NCBI RefSeq assembly: GCF_011758745.1 | Contig: NZ_JAANOV010000001.1 | Span: 5,559,990 to 5,623,989, forward strand | Length of the DNA stretch: 64,000 nucleotides | Source of the DNA: Amycolatopsis granulosa | Lineage (GTDB): Bacteria; Actinomycetota; Actinomycetes; Mycobacteriales; Pseudonocardiaceae | Direction of reading: 5' to 3' | Part shown: positions 49,144 to 59,671 of the stretch, in pieces | Layout: each line of letters begins with the position of its first letter | How positions within the stretch are numbered: the first letter of the stretch is position 1 | Made by a program: the position numbers and the translations under genes | The notes under the pieces: model-generated | Told to the model about the DNA's origin: nothing | Databases searched by the model: none | What the model saw: only the letters and a program-made list of their open reading frames with translations

Positions 49144-49372
49144 CGCGCGCCACCGCGCGGTTTCATATCGAGATCGTTCCGCCCCATGGGCAAAGGTTAC
49201 CGAGAACGCCCTGCGCGGCGGTGCCCGGCAAGAGCTCTCCGAAGTCCGAGGCTCCCCGGCCCGTCGATGCCCGGATCTCCCGGCTTCCGCCGATGTGACG
49301 CTCCGCACTCGTTTCGGGCGCGCGTTAGTCCAGGCAGTGGCATTTTCTTGCCTGCCACCACCGGGTGCCCAG

Positions 49373-49384
49373 TACGTTGTACAA
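49373..49384. promoter_or_regulatory. TTGTACAA palindrome upstream of the P450 gene
   Basis: TTGTACAA (49377-49384) is a perfect 8-bp palindrome and also part of GTAC-GTT-GTAC; TACGTT (49373-49378) could be the -10. It is 34 bp before the P450 start, placing it at the promoter. Confidence 0.3.
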
Positions 49385-49417
49385 GGCAGAGCCTTCCGGC
49401 AGCGGCAGTCAAGGAGC

Positions 49418-50644
49418 ATGGTGAGTCGAACGAGTGACCTCACGGGACGCGACGTCGAGGCGGCACGGGCGCAGGAGCAGGCCCGTACCTTCGATCATCT
49501 CCATCCGGCGGTGGCGGACACGGTGCACGACACCCTGTCCGAGTTCCGGCGGCATTGCCCGGTGGCCCACAGCGAAGCCCATGGCGGCATGTTCGTGGTG
49601 ACCCGCTTCGACGACCTCAAGCACGTCGCCGAGCACGGCGAAACGTTTTCCTCCGCTGCCGAGGTCGGTGCGGTGGTGGTCGCTCCGGAGACCGGAGGAG
49701 TGATCGCACCGCTGTTCGAGCAGGACCTGACGGAGCACGCGGCGTGGCGCCGGCACCTGCAGCCGTTCTTCACGCCCCGCGCCGCCGCCCGGCACACCGA
49801 TTATGTGCGGAAGGTTGCGGCGGAGGTGGTCGCGGAGCTGGCCCCGCGAGGTGCAGCGGACTTCGTGCCGGACCTGTGCGCGCGGATCCCGCCGTTGGTG
49901 GTCGCCTCGCTGATGGGGATTCCGGAACCGGAGCGGCCCGTGCTGGCGTCGCTGGTGCGCCGGCTGTCCGGCGCGACCACCGAGCAGGAGGCCGCGGCGG
50001 TGGGGAAGGAGTACACCGAGTTCCTGCTCGCCCAGATCCGCTCCCGCCGCGGCCGGTCCGGGGAGGACGTGCTGACTTCGGTGGCCAACAGCGAGATCGG
50101 TGGCAAGGTGGCCAGCGATCACGAGTTGCTCAAATTCGCGTTCCTGCTGGTGGCCGCGGGCAACCTCACCACCACCGACCAGTTGGCCAGCATCCTGCTC
50201 CAGCTGGCCCAGGACAGCGCCCTGCGCGCCCGGGTGGTGGCCGATGTGGCGCTGATCCCGCAGCTGGTGGAGGAAAGCGTCCGGCACGAGTCCGCGGTAG
50301 CGGCCACCGGCCGCACCGTCGTGACCGAGACCGAGCTGGCCGGGGTCGCACTGCGGCCGGGGGACCGGATGCTGCTGACGTGGGGATCGGGCAACCGCGA
50401 TGAACGCTATTTCCCGGACGGCGACGAGTTCCGCCTCGGCCGTCCGCGCAAGCCACACCTCGGGTGGGGCGCGGGTGCGCACCGGTGTCTCGGGCTGCAC
50501 CTGGCGCGTGTGGAGTTGCGGGTGATCTGCGAGGAGTTGCTGGCCGTGATCCCGGACTTCGCGTTGCCGGACGGGTTCGTGCCGCAACGCACCTACGGGG
50601 TGATCCGCGGGGTGAAGGCATTGCCGGTGACCTGGCCGGTCTAG
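49418..50644 (+). CDS. cytochrome P450
   Basis: Soluble class I type P450 of 408 residues. I-helix LLVAAGNLTTTDQLASILL retains AGxxT; the K-helix ExxR is in LVEESVRHESAV; the haem loop is HLGWGAGAHRCLGLHLARVE with the cysteine ligand, Trp replacing the usual Phe at the motif start. AAGGAG precedes the ATG by 1 nt and the GTG at 49421 by 4 nt, so the latter may be the true start. No ferredoxin gene is adjacent. Convergent with the LuxR-type regulator. Confidence 0.92.
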   Translation: MVSRTSDLTGRDVEAARAQEQARTFDHLHPAVADTVHDTLSEFRRHCPVAHSEAHGGMFVVTRFDDLKHVAEHGETFSSAAEVGAVVVAPETGGVIAPLFEQDLTEHAAWRRHLQPFFTPRAAARHTDYVRKVAAEVVAELAPRGAADFVPDLCARIPPLVVASLMGIPEPERPVLASLVRRLSGATTEQEAAAVGKEYTEFLLAQIRSRRGRSGEDVLTSVANSEIGGKVASDHELLKFAFLLVAAGNLTTTDQLASILLQLAQDSALRARVVADVALIPQLVEESVRHESAVAATGRTVVTETELAGVALRPGDRMLLTWGSGNRDERYFPDGDEFRLGRPRKPHLGWGAGAHRCLGLHLARVELRVICEELLAVIPDFALPDGFVPQRTYGVIRGVKALPVTWPV

Positions 50645-50717
50645 CCAGCGTTCGCAGCGACGTGGATCGTGTGCCGCCACGCTCCACGGGCCGCCCCGGT
50701 CGCGGCGCGCGGCGGGC

Positions 50718-53042
50718 CTAGCGGGCCGCGCGCCGCTGCCCGGCCTCGTACCCGGTCTGCTGGATGTACCAGGTCGCCAGCTGCGCGCGGCGGTTGAGGC
50801 GGAGCTTCTGAAAGATCCGGGTGAGATGCGTTTCCACGGTCCGGCGCGACACGGTCAGCGCCCGGGCGATCTCGGGGTTGTTCAGGCCGTCGGCCACCAG
50901 GGCGGCCACCCTCTTCTCGGCGCCGGTGAGCACGTCCAGGGTGAGATCGGGCCGGGTGTCGGGGGGAACTTCGACCGGGCGCAGGGCCAGTTCGTAGATC
51001 TGTTCGGCGGTCAGTGTGGTGCCCTCGGCGTAGTGGTGGCGGAACGCCACTTCGCCGATCGCGGCGACGATGCGCTCCTCGGCGAGCTTGCGCTGCCGCT
51101 GGAACGGCACCAAGCCGCCGACCCCGACCCCGTGGCGTTTCTGCAGCCCCAGGCAACCGCCCAGCAGCCGGGCCGCGTCCTTGGGCTGCCCGGATGCCGA
51201 GCGCCACCACGCGCCGGCCTCCACCGTCCAGGTGGACCCCCATCGGTCGCCCATTTCGACCTGCGGGCGCAGGCATTCGTGGAGCACGTACCGACGCTGG
51301 GTGCGGGCTGGCAGCCCCTGCGTCCACAGGGCCCAGGTGATGGCCCAGGGCGAGTCGTGCGCCTCGGCGTCGCGCAGGCATTCGTCGGAGGATTCGTCAG
51401 CGATGTCGGCGGGGCCCAGCAGCCCGGCGCCGATCGCGAGGATCAGCGCCGCCATCTGGCCGTCACCGGCCATGCCGGCCGCGCGGAATCCGTCCCGGGC
51501 CTGCTGCAGCAGTGGCAGGCCGTCGACGTCGCCCAGGCTGAGCACGCGATGGGTGCCGTCGATGTAGAGGGCGGGAGGGCTGTTCCCGGCATCGAGTTTG
51601 GCGGCCAGCTCGAGGCACTGGTCGCGATAGCGCCCGCCACGGGTCTTGTCCCCGATCGCGGTCAGGACGAACCCGACCGCCGCGAGCGCGTTCAACCGAG
51701 CCGGGCTCTGCGCGTCCGGCTCGATCCGCAACAGATCCTCCATCCAGGAGCAGACGGTGGCCTGCAGCGCGTAGAAGAAGGGCACCCGGCAGCGCATGAC
51801 GTCGGTGACGATCGACATCCCGGCGTCCACCTCACCGGCGGCGACACACCACGCCACGGCCGCCCGGATGTTGGGCAGCTCGCCGTACACCCGGGCCAGC
51901 CAGCCCAGCTCCTCCGGTCCGAGCCAGTGCACCGCGGCATCGGCGCAGAGCCGCTGGACCCAGGCGCAATGCCGTTCCCGCAGCCGCCGTGTCTCACCGA
52001 ACTGGTCCAGGTGCCGCAGTCCGTACTCGCGCAGCGGTTGCAGCTGGGTGTAGCGGCCGTCCGGGCTGATCACCACGATGGACTGCTGCACCAGCCCGGT
52101 GAGCAGGCTCATCACCTCGTCGGTGTCCACCTCTTCGTCACCACCGCAGACTTCCTCGGCGGCTTCCAGGTCGAACCCGCCGGAAAAGACCGCGAGCCTC
52201 GCCCACAGCCGCTGCTGGGCCGGGCTGCACAGCCCCCACGACACGCCCAGGGCGAGGTCGAGCGTGCGGTGATGGGGCTGGATCCGGCGGGCGGCCGCCG
52301 CCAGCAGCCGCCCGCCGTCGAGTCGTCGCAGGATGCGATCGGGGGACAGGCCCTTGCCCATCTGGGCGGCCATCTGCTCGATGACCAGCGGCAGCCCGCC
52401 GGACCAGCGGGCCAGCTCGATCAGCGCGGCCCAGGCCGTGCTGTTCTCCGGGATCGCCGGATAGCCGCGGGCCGTCGCCCGCTCGAGCAGCAATGCCATC
52501 GCATCGCTGGTGCGGGCCTGTTCCGGTGCGGCGGTGAGCTCGGGAATGGACATGGGCGGCACGGTGACGATGCGCTCGCCGACCAGCTCCAACCGGTGGC
52601 GCGAGGTGACCACGATGCTGAGGCCGGCGACCTCGTCCAGCAACGCCATCACGACGTCGGTGGCGGCGTCGAGCAGGTGCTCGGCGTTGTCCAGCACGAT
52701 CAGGCCACGCTGCTCGCGCAGCCGCTCGACGAGCACTTCCAACGCCGGGCGCTGCGAGTGGTGGTCGGTGATGCCCAGCGCGGCGACGATGAATTGCGCG
52801 ACGGCTTCCGCGGTCGCGGACGGGTCGAGGTCGGCCAGGTACACCACGGCGGTGGTGTCGAACGCACCGTCGGCCCGCTGCGCCAGTGTCACGCCGAGCC
52901 GCGTCTTGCCCACTCCCGCGGGTCCGGTCAGCGTGATCAGCCGGGTGTCGTTGTGCAGCATCTCCGCCAGGGAGCCCAGCAACTCGTCGCGGCCCAGCAG
53001 ACTGGTCAGCCCGGCGCTCGCCAGATCCGCTCGACTGTTCAC
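50718..53042 (-). CDS. LuxR-type regulator with ATPase domain (LAL-like)
   Basis: 774-residue regulator. N-terminal NTPase: Walker A LTGPAGVGKTRLGVTLAQR at about 37-55 and RGLIVLDNAEHLLD near 114-127; a TPR-like helical middle (about 350-690); and a C-terminal LuxR/GerE helix-turn-helix LTGAEKRVAALVADGLNNPE then RALTVSRRTVETHLTRIFQK. Typical of pathway-specific activators in actinomycetes. GTG at 53042. Divergent from the FAD oxidase, with operator-like repeats between; probably controls it and perhaps the P450. Confidence 0.88.
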   Translation of the reverse strand: MNSRADLASAGLTSLLGRDELLGSLAEMLHNDTRLITLTGPAGVGKTRLGVTLAQRADGAFDTTAVVYLADLDPSATAEAVAQFIVAALGITDHHSQRPALEVLVERLREQRGLIVLDNAEHLLDAATDVVMALLDEVAGLSIVVTSRHRLELVGERIVTVPPMSIPELTAAPEQARTSDAMALLLERATARGYPAIPENSTAWAALIELARWSGGLPLVIEQMAAQMGKGLSPDRILRRLDGGRLLAAAARRIQPHHRTLDLALGVSWGLCSPAQQRLWARLAVFSGGFDLEAAEEVCGGDEEVDTDEVMSLLTGLVQQSIVVISPDGRYTQLQPLREYGLRHLDQFGETRRLRERHCAWVQRLCADAAVHWLGPEELGWLARVYGELPNIRAAVAWCVAAGEVDAGMSIVTDVMRCRVPFFYALQATVCSWMEDLLRIEPDAQSPARLNALAAVGFVLTAIGDKTRGGRYRDQCLELAAKLDAGNSPPALYIDGTHRVLSLGDVDGLPLLQQARDGFRAAGMAGDGQMAALILAIGAGLLGPADIADESSDECLRDAEAHDSPWAITWALWTQGLPARTQRRYVLHECLRPQVEMGDRWGSTWTVEAGAWWRSASGQPKDAARLLGGCLGLQKRHGVGVGGLVPFQRQRKLAEERIVAAIGEVAFRHHYAEGTTLTAEQIYELALRPVEVPPDTRPDLTLDVLTGAEKRVAALVADGLNNPEIARALTVSRRTVETHLTRIFQKLRLNRRAQLATWYIQQTGYEAGQRRAAR

Positions 53043-53085
53043 CGATCATCCCACCAGTGTTTAACGCTGTACAACTATTCGATCG

Positions 53086-53099
53086 TGAACTGTAGTTCA
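53086..53099. promoter_or_regulatory. 14-bp dyad near the LuxR-type regulator start
   Basis: TGAACT-GT-AGTTCA is a perfect 6-2-6 dyad 44 bp upstream of the regulator's GTG; a separate site from the CGTACG array. Confidence 0.4.
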
Positions 53100-53120
53100 G
53101 AGGAGTCGGTCCTGTCATCT

Positions 53121-53200
53121 TTCGTACGTCCGCTGGCGCGTCGGGCCGCACCTCCCGTACGGGAGGGCGCACCTCTCGTACGCCTCTCGTACGGGAGCGG
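53121..53200. repeat. CGTACG operator array, helically phased
   Basis: CGTACG occurs at 53123, 53156, 53177 and 53188, spaced 33, 21 and 11 bp, about 3, 2 and 1 turns of DNA. The second lies in the perfect 16-bp palindrome CCTCCCGTACGGGAGG (53151-53166). The last two are tandem 11-bp copies of CCTCTCGTACG (53172-53193). The array sits between the divergent LuxR-type regulator and FAD oxidase genes. Confidence 0.8.
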
Positions 53201-53313
53201 AGGCGGCACCTTTCGGTGAACAGGGTTCAACCATGTGGATCTCACGGATGTTCACGGAGCGTGGTCGGGCGACCCTGAACGGGGAAGGCAATGCGGCGGT
53301 TGAGGGGAGAGCG

Positions 53314-54789
53314 ATGGGTCAGGACGCGATGACGCAGGTGGTGGCGGGCTGGGACCCGGCCCGGCGCTGCTGGACCACCCAGCTCTCGGGCACCGTCGTC
53401 ACGGTCCCCCCGCTGGCCGGGGAGCTGCTCGTCGACGACGCCGCACGGGACGCGGCCTCGCGCGACCTGGGACGGCTGGTGACGCACCGGCCGGGCGCGG
53501 TGCTGCGGCCGGCCACGGCCGAGGACGTCGCCACCATGGTGCGGCTCTGCCACGACCACCACATCCCGGTGGCGCCGCAGGGCACCCACCACCAGACGCA
53601 GGGCCAGTCGCTCGTACGCGACGGCCTGGTCGTCGACATGACCAGCCTCGGCGCCATCCGCCCTCCCGTCGACGGCGTGGTCGACGTGGACGCGGGCGTG
53701 CTCTGGTCGGACCTGGTGCGGACCCTGGCGGGACCGAAACTGGCTTTTGCCGGCGGTCTGACCGGATACGTGCCGCTGTCGGTCGGTGGCACGCTCAGTG
53801 CCGGCGGCATCAGCCCGAACTACCGGCTGGGCGCCCAGGTCGACTTCGTGCGCCGCCTGCAGATCGTCACCGGCCGGGGGGAGATCCGCTGGGCGTCGGA
53901 AACCGAGAACCCGGATCTGTTCGCGGCGGCACTGGGCGGGCTCGGGCAGGTCGGCATCATCACCCGTGCCGAGCTGGCGCTGATGTCGATGCCCACCCAG
54001 GTGCGCACGTGGGTGCTGCCCCTGGCCGATGCGGCCGCCGCGTTCCGCATCATGCGGACCTTGATCCGCGGCGGGCTGCTGGACGAGGTGTACTGCATGA
54101 TCATGCCGCCGGGGATGGAACTGCCCGGTGGCGGACGCAACCCGGCGCCGACCTTCCTGATCCACCTGGCCCGCTACGAGTACGACGACGGCCGGTACGC
54201 CTCCGCCGATCCCGTGGACGGGCTGGACTGGACCGGCCCGGCGCAGCAGGAACAGCTGGGTTATCTCGATCACGCTCTCAAGTACTCCGGCATCATCGAT
54301 CAATGGCGGCAGGCCGGCTGGGACGAGCGGCGCAAGCCCTGGTTCGACGTGTTCCTCGCCGACTCCCAGATCGGCGACTACGTCACCAGCACGCTGTCCC
54401 GGATGACACCGGACGACTGGTCCGCACCACACGGTGAGGGTTTCGTGCTGCTGTTCCCGCACCGCGCGGGAGCTTTCCGCCGGCCCCGGCTGCGGCTGCC
54501 CGAGCAGCAACCCGACGAGTTGATCTGGCTCTTCGACGTCCTCACCTGTTCCGAGCACGATCCCGAACCCGGCTACGCCGAGGCGATGCTGGCGCGCAAC
54601 CGGGACTGGATCGCCGCTGCGCTGGCGCGGGGCGGCGTGGTGTACCCCATCGGAAGCCACGGATTCACCGCCGCGGACTGGCGGCGGCACTACGGCCCGC
54701 ACTGGGACGCGGTCGTGGCCACCAAGCAGCAGTTCGACCCGGCTCGCATCCTGACGCCGGGCCAGGGCATCGCCGCCGCTCTTCCCTAG
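53314..54789 (+). CDS. FAD-linked oxidase, cytokinin-dehydrogenase-like
   Basis: 491-residue PCMH-type flavoprotein. APQGTHHQTQGQSLVRDGLV occupies the position of the GHS covalent-FAD motif; VDVDAGVLWSDLVRTLAG and LSVGGTLSAGGISPNYRLGA closely resemble cytokinin dehydrogenases, and the end QFDPARILTPGQGI is family-typical. The substrate could be a cytokinin or an unrelated alcohol or amine; position does not decide. ATG at 53314 preceded by GAGGGGAGAG; the frame is open to 53233 but without family sequence. No signal peptide seen. Confidence 0.85.
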   Translation: MGQDAMTQVVAGWDPARRCWTTQLSGTVVTVPPLAGELLVDDAARDAASRDLGRLVTHRPGAVLRPATAEDVATMVRLCHDHHIPVAPQGTHHQTQGQSLVRDGLVVDMTSLGAIRPPVDGVVDVDAGVLWSDLVRTLAGPKLAFAGGLTGYVPLSVGGTLSAGGISPNYRLGAQVDFVRRLQIVTGRGEIRWASETENPDLFAAALGGLGQVGIITRAELALMSMPTQVRTWVLPLADAAAAFRIMRTLIRGGLLDEVYCMIMPPGMELPGGGRNPAPTFLIHLARYEYDDGRYASADPVDGLDWTGPAQQEQLGYLDHALKYSGIIDQWRQAGWDERRKPWFDVFLADSQIGDYVTSTLSRMTPDDWSAPHGEGFVLLFPHRAGAFRRPRLRLPEQQPDELIWLFDVLTCSEHDPEPGYAEAMLARNRDWIAAALARGGVVYPIGSHGFTAADWRRHYGPHWDAVVATKQQFDPARILTPGQGIAAALP

Positions 54790-54916
54790 GGCGGGACACC
54801 GAGGGGCATGATGTGCCAGCACGTGCCATCGCCGCGGGTGAGGTGACCGCGTCGGTGTCATCACCGCGGCCGCGGGAACCGGATGCGGTCGATGCATCCG
54901 GGAACCCACCGGGCCG

Positions 54917-55234
54917 TCACCTCGGTCCGGCCGGGCTCGTGGCGGCCAGCCCCGCCACCGGTCGGGCCGGGACCGGAGCGCCACGCGCGGGTTCGGTGGG
55001 AGGCAGACCGCCGGGCGGCTCCGTGCTCCCGCAGCGCAACCCCCTGGCGACCCGCAGCAGCACCATGAGCCCCGGTGATGCGATCTCGCCGTCCTCCAGC
55101 GCACTCGGATGCCGCACCGAAATCCCCGATCGGGAGGCGAGACGTTCCCGGGTCAGGCTGCGCGACGCGCGCAGCCGGCGAATCCGTTCGGCGATCACAT
55201 CGGCGGCGCGGCGGCGGGGCTCGGCGGCAGACAC
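54917..55234 (-). CDS. XRE-family helix-turn-helix regulator
   Basis: 105-residue protein. The Cro/C1-type domain occupies about residues 10-65: AERIRRLRASRSLTRERLAS, then RSGISVRHPSALEDGEIASP and LMVLLRVARGL. The last 40 residues are Pro/Ala/Gly rich and disordered-looking. GTG at 55234. Target unknown. The 127 bp between it and the oxidase gene hold nothing recognisable. Divergent from the TetR gene (293 bp apart). Confidence 0.72.
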   Translation of the reverse strand: MSAAEPRRRAADVIAERIRRLRASRSLTRERLASRSGISVRHPSALEDGEIASPGLMVLLRVARGLRCGSTEPPGGLPPTEPARGAPVPARPVAGLAATSPAGPR

Positions 55235-55422
55235 CGGCGCGCATGCTGGAGCGCACCCGCGGCGGGGACCATGCGAGATTGAACAGGTAATTCCGCACAG
55301 GGGAGATCTGGCATGCGAAACCCTGCAGTGCCGTGACGTAGATCGCCGATCGGCCGGAATCCTGGCGGCGTGGAGCCGCCGGCGTCGGCCAGGAACTCAC
55401 GAAGTACCGAGGAACGAGCCAT
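55195..55422 (-). CDS. doubtful 75-residue ORF overlapping the XRE start
   Basis: Opens MARSSVLREFLADAGGSTPP from an ATG at 55422 with TAAGG about 6 nt upstream, and runs 40 bp into the XRE gene in another frame. Third-codon GC is low compared with neighbouring genes, so it may be non-coding leader. No family recognised. Confidence 0.2.
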   Translation of the reverse strand: MARSSVLREFLADAGGSTPPGFRPIGDLRHGTAGFRMPDLPCAELPVQSRMVPAAGALQHARRCLPPSPAAAPPM

Positions 55423-55527
55423 GATTGCCTTACCCCGATCCGGTGTCCGGACCGGTCCCGTCGTCGGCACCGCCGCGGGGAGGGTGTGCCAGGCGTGTGT
55501 GCGGCGACGGACGCGGGGAGGCTCCCG

Positions 55528-56118
55528 GTGAACCATCCCCGCATCAGCAAGGGCCTCACCCGCGACCAGATCGTCGCCGCGGCCGTCGAGCTCACCCGCC
55601 GCCGAGGGCTGGAGGGGTGGTCGCTGCGGGCGGTGTCCGAGCAGGTCGGGGTCTACCCGGGCGCGGTGTTCCACCACCTGGGTGGCGGGCGGGACGTCCT
55701 CGTCGCCGCCGTCGTCGACGACATCGCCGCGCGGATCCTCCTCGTCCCCACACGCGGGACCGGCTGGCGCGAGTACGTGCGCCGCCTGGGGGAGATGGGG
55801 TGGGGTGTGCTGCACCGGTGCCCCGGCGTCGCCTGGCACATCGCGCGCAACGCCGCCGCCGGTCACCTGCCGCAGCCGATCGGTGCCCGGCTGGTGACCG
55901 TGCTCACCGAGGCGGGCTTCGGGCAGCGGGCCGAGGCCACGGCATTGCAGGTGATCCGGATCCTGTGCCTGTTCATCGCCGGACTCGACCAGCTCCCCGA
56001 CGCCGATCCCCGGGTGCTGGAGCGGCTCTGGGCCGCCGACCTCGCCCTGTTCCTGGCCGGCCTGGACGCCGTCGCGGGCACCCGCGCCGCGGCGGGTGAG
56101 CCCGGCGTCACGGAATAG
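55528..56118 (+). CDS. TetR-family transcriptional regulator
   Basis: 196 residues. N-terminal HTH: LTRDQIVAAAVELTRRRGLE then WSLRAVSEQVGVYPGAVFHH. Ligand domain with several hydrophobic helices (LQVIRILCLFIAGLDQLP). GTG at 55528 with GGGGAGG 6 nt upstream is preferred over the longer open frame from 55486. The ABC exporter gene follows 130 bp downstream with a dyad over its promoter, making it the likely target. Confidence 0.88.
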   Translation: MNHPRISKGLTRDQIVAAAVELTRRRGLEGWSLRAVSEQVGVYPGAVFHHLGGGRDVLVAAVVDDIAARILLVPTRGTGWREYVRRLGEMGWGVLHRCPGVAWHIARNAAAGHLPQPIGARLVTVLTEAGFGQRAEATALQVIRILCLFIAGLDQLPDADPRVLERLWAADLALFLAGLDAVAGTRAAAGEPGVTE

Positions 56119-56194
56119 CGGAAGCCTCCGCCGAGCTGGATGTAGTGCGTGCCGTCGCGGCGGTGGCGACCCCGGGGCCGTCTCGCGCCATCCG

Positions 56195-56230
56195 GCCGCA
56201 AACCTGAAGTAATCTGGAGCTGTTTGCGGC
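56195..56230. promoter_or_regulatory. dyad spanning the ABC exporter promoter
   Basis: Perfect 9-bp arms GCCGCAAAC (56195-56203) and GTTTGCGGC (56222-56230) with an 18-bp spacer that contains TAATCT (56210-56215), a good -10. A repressor bound to both arms would cover the promoter; the upstream TetR gene product is the natural candidate. Confidence 0.6.
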
Positions 56231-56248
56231 GGCGCGGCGGAGGACGAT

Positions 56249-58110
<1,862 letters not shown>

Positions 58111-58114
<4 letters not shown>

Positions 58115-58815
58115 CGCAGCGCCGGGACCCGGGGGCGGTAGCGCTCCAGGAGAGCCGTGTTCGCCGCGTCGCCGTCGGCCACGTTCGAGCTGCGCCACAA
58201 CGGCACCTCGATACCCGCCGCGCGGGCGAGGTCGTCGACGTGCGCCAGCACCTCGTTCCAGAGGTAGACGTTGAGCAGCGACGACAGCGCCACCGTGCGC
58301 GGGCCGTCCTCGGGGAAGGCCGCGTCGCCGGGCCGCACACCGGTGTCGAGGACCACGTCGGCGTGGTCGGGCAGCGTGCTGGGCGACCGGCGCGGGGCGG
58401 CCGCCACCGCGGCGCGCGAGGTCACCGCCACCACCGGCGCCCGGACCGCCGCCGCCAGCTCCACCGGGTACGGGTTGACGCCGGAGTTGGAGAACACGAA
58501 CAGCACGTCGCCCGGGCCGGGAGCGCGCTCGGCGAGCACCTGCGCCGCCAGCCCGGACCGCCGCTCGGCGGCCGTGCTGGCGGCCGCGCTGTGCAGCGGC
58601 AGCAGGTCCGGGTGGTAGAGCGGATACACGCAGGCCAGGCCGCCGGCGCGGTAGAAGGTCTCGGCCACCGCCGCGAGCGAGTGCCCCGCCCCGGCGGTGA
58701 AGACGAGCGCATCCGCCCGCACCGCGTCCAGCACCAGCCCGGCCGCCTGCCGGATCGCGGCGGCGTTGCGTTCGCCGGCCCGCCCGAGCGCGCCGGCCAC
58801 CAGATCGTTGATCAC
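58111..58815 (-). CDS. SIS-domain sugar isomerase-like protein (UPF0309 type)
   Basis: 234 residues. The SIS fold shows ADALVFTAGAGHSLAAVAET and the phosphate-binding loop DVLFVFSNSGVNPYPVELA. C-terminal LSSLLNVYLWNEVLAHVDDL matches the UPF0309 type, probably binding a phosphosugar. GTG at 58815 preferred over the upstream open frame. Divergent from the hydrolase by 79 bp. Confidence 0.82.
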
Positions 58816-58894
58816 CCGGCCGAGCCTAGGGAACGGACCACCCACCGCGGTGGCCGGACGGAAGATTCCCGCTGCCCGGGACGTTGGACGACAC

Positions 58895-59572
58895 GTGACG
58901 AGCGATCCCGTGCTGATGACCTGGCGAGCCCGCGGACCGGTGCGGGCCGTGGTGCTGGTCCTGCACGGGGGTGCGGAGAACGGCCTCGGCGTGGTCCGGC
59001 CGTGGGGGCTGGCCTACCTGCGGATGGCGCCGCTGGCGCGGTCCATCGCGGGTGCGGGCGCGCCGCACGGCGTGGAGGTGCGGCTGCTGCGCAACCGCGT
59101 TCGTGGCTGGAACGAGCCCGACCAGCACCCGGTCGCCGACGCGCGGTGGGCGCTGGAGCGGATCCGCGCCGAGCGGCCCGGCGTGCCGGTGTACCTCGTC
59201 GGGCACTCGATGGGCGGCCGGGTCGCGCTGCGCGTCGCCGACGACCCGGCGGTGCGCTCGGTCCTGGCGCTGGCCCCGTGGACCCCGCCCGGCGAGCCGG
59301 TCGAGCCGGTGACCGGCCGTGCCGTGCTGATCGCGCACGGCACGCGCGACCGCATCACCAGCCCCGCGGAGTCCTTCGCCTATGCGCAGCGTGCGCAGGC
59401 CGTCGCGGAGTGGGTGGTGCGGATGGAGGTCATGTCCGAGGGGCACGCGATGCTGTTCCGGCCCGGGGTGTGGACGCGGCTGGTGCGTGACTTCGCCCGG
59501 GACGCGGCCGGCGTGGCGCCGCTCACCGCCTGGTCAGCGGCTCCCGACCAGCGGCTTCGCCTGCCCGCGTGA
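58895..59572 (+). CDS. alpha/beta hydrolase
   Basis: 225 residues. VVLVLHGGAENG holds the oxyanion region, VYLVGHSMGGRVALRVADDP has the nucleophile Ser in GHSMGG, Asp lies in IAHGTRDRITSP and His in MSEGHAMLFRPG, a complete triad. No lid domain or signal peptide. Substrate unknown. GTG at 58895. Confidence 0.87.
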   Translation: MTSDPVLMTWRARGPVRAVVLVLHGGAENGLGVVRPWGLAYLRMAPLARSIAGAGAPHGVEVRLLRNRVRGWNEPDQHPVADARWALERIRAERPGVPVYLVGHSMGGRVALRVADDPAVRSVLALAPWTPPGEPVEPVTGRAVLIAHGTRDRITSPAESFAYAQRAQAVAEWVVRMEVMSEGHAMLFRPGVWTRLVRDFARDAAGVAPLTAWSAAPDQRLRLPA

Positions 59573-59600
59573 CCGCGCGCAACCCGTTCGGGGTGCTGCA

Positions 59601-59616
59601 CGTCCTCGGGAGGACG
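59601..59616. terminator. small hairpin after the hydrolase gene
   Basis: CGTCCTC and GAGGACG (7-bp perfect arms, 2-nt centre) 28 bp after the hydrolase stop. No T-run; it might instead be an operator for the LCP gene. Confidence 0.35.
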
Positions 59617-59671
59617 GCTTGCGGTTCACTAGGGACGTCCTAGGGCCGGTCGATCGGGGAACGGTGATGGC

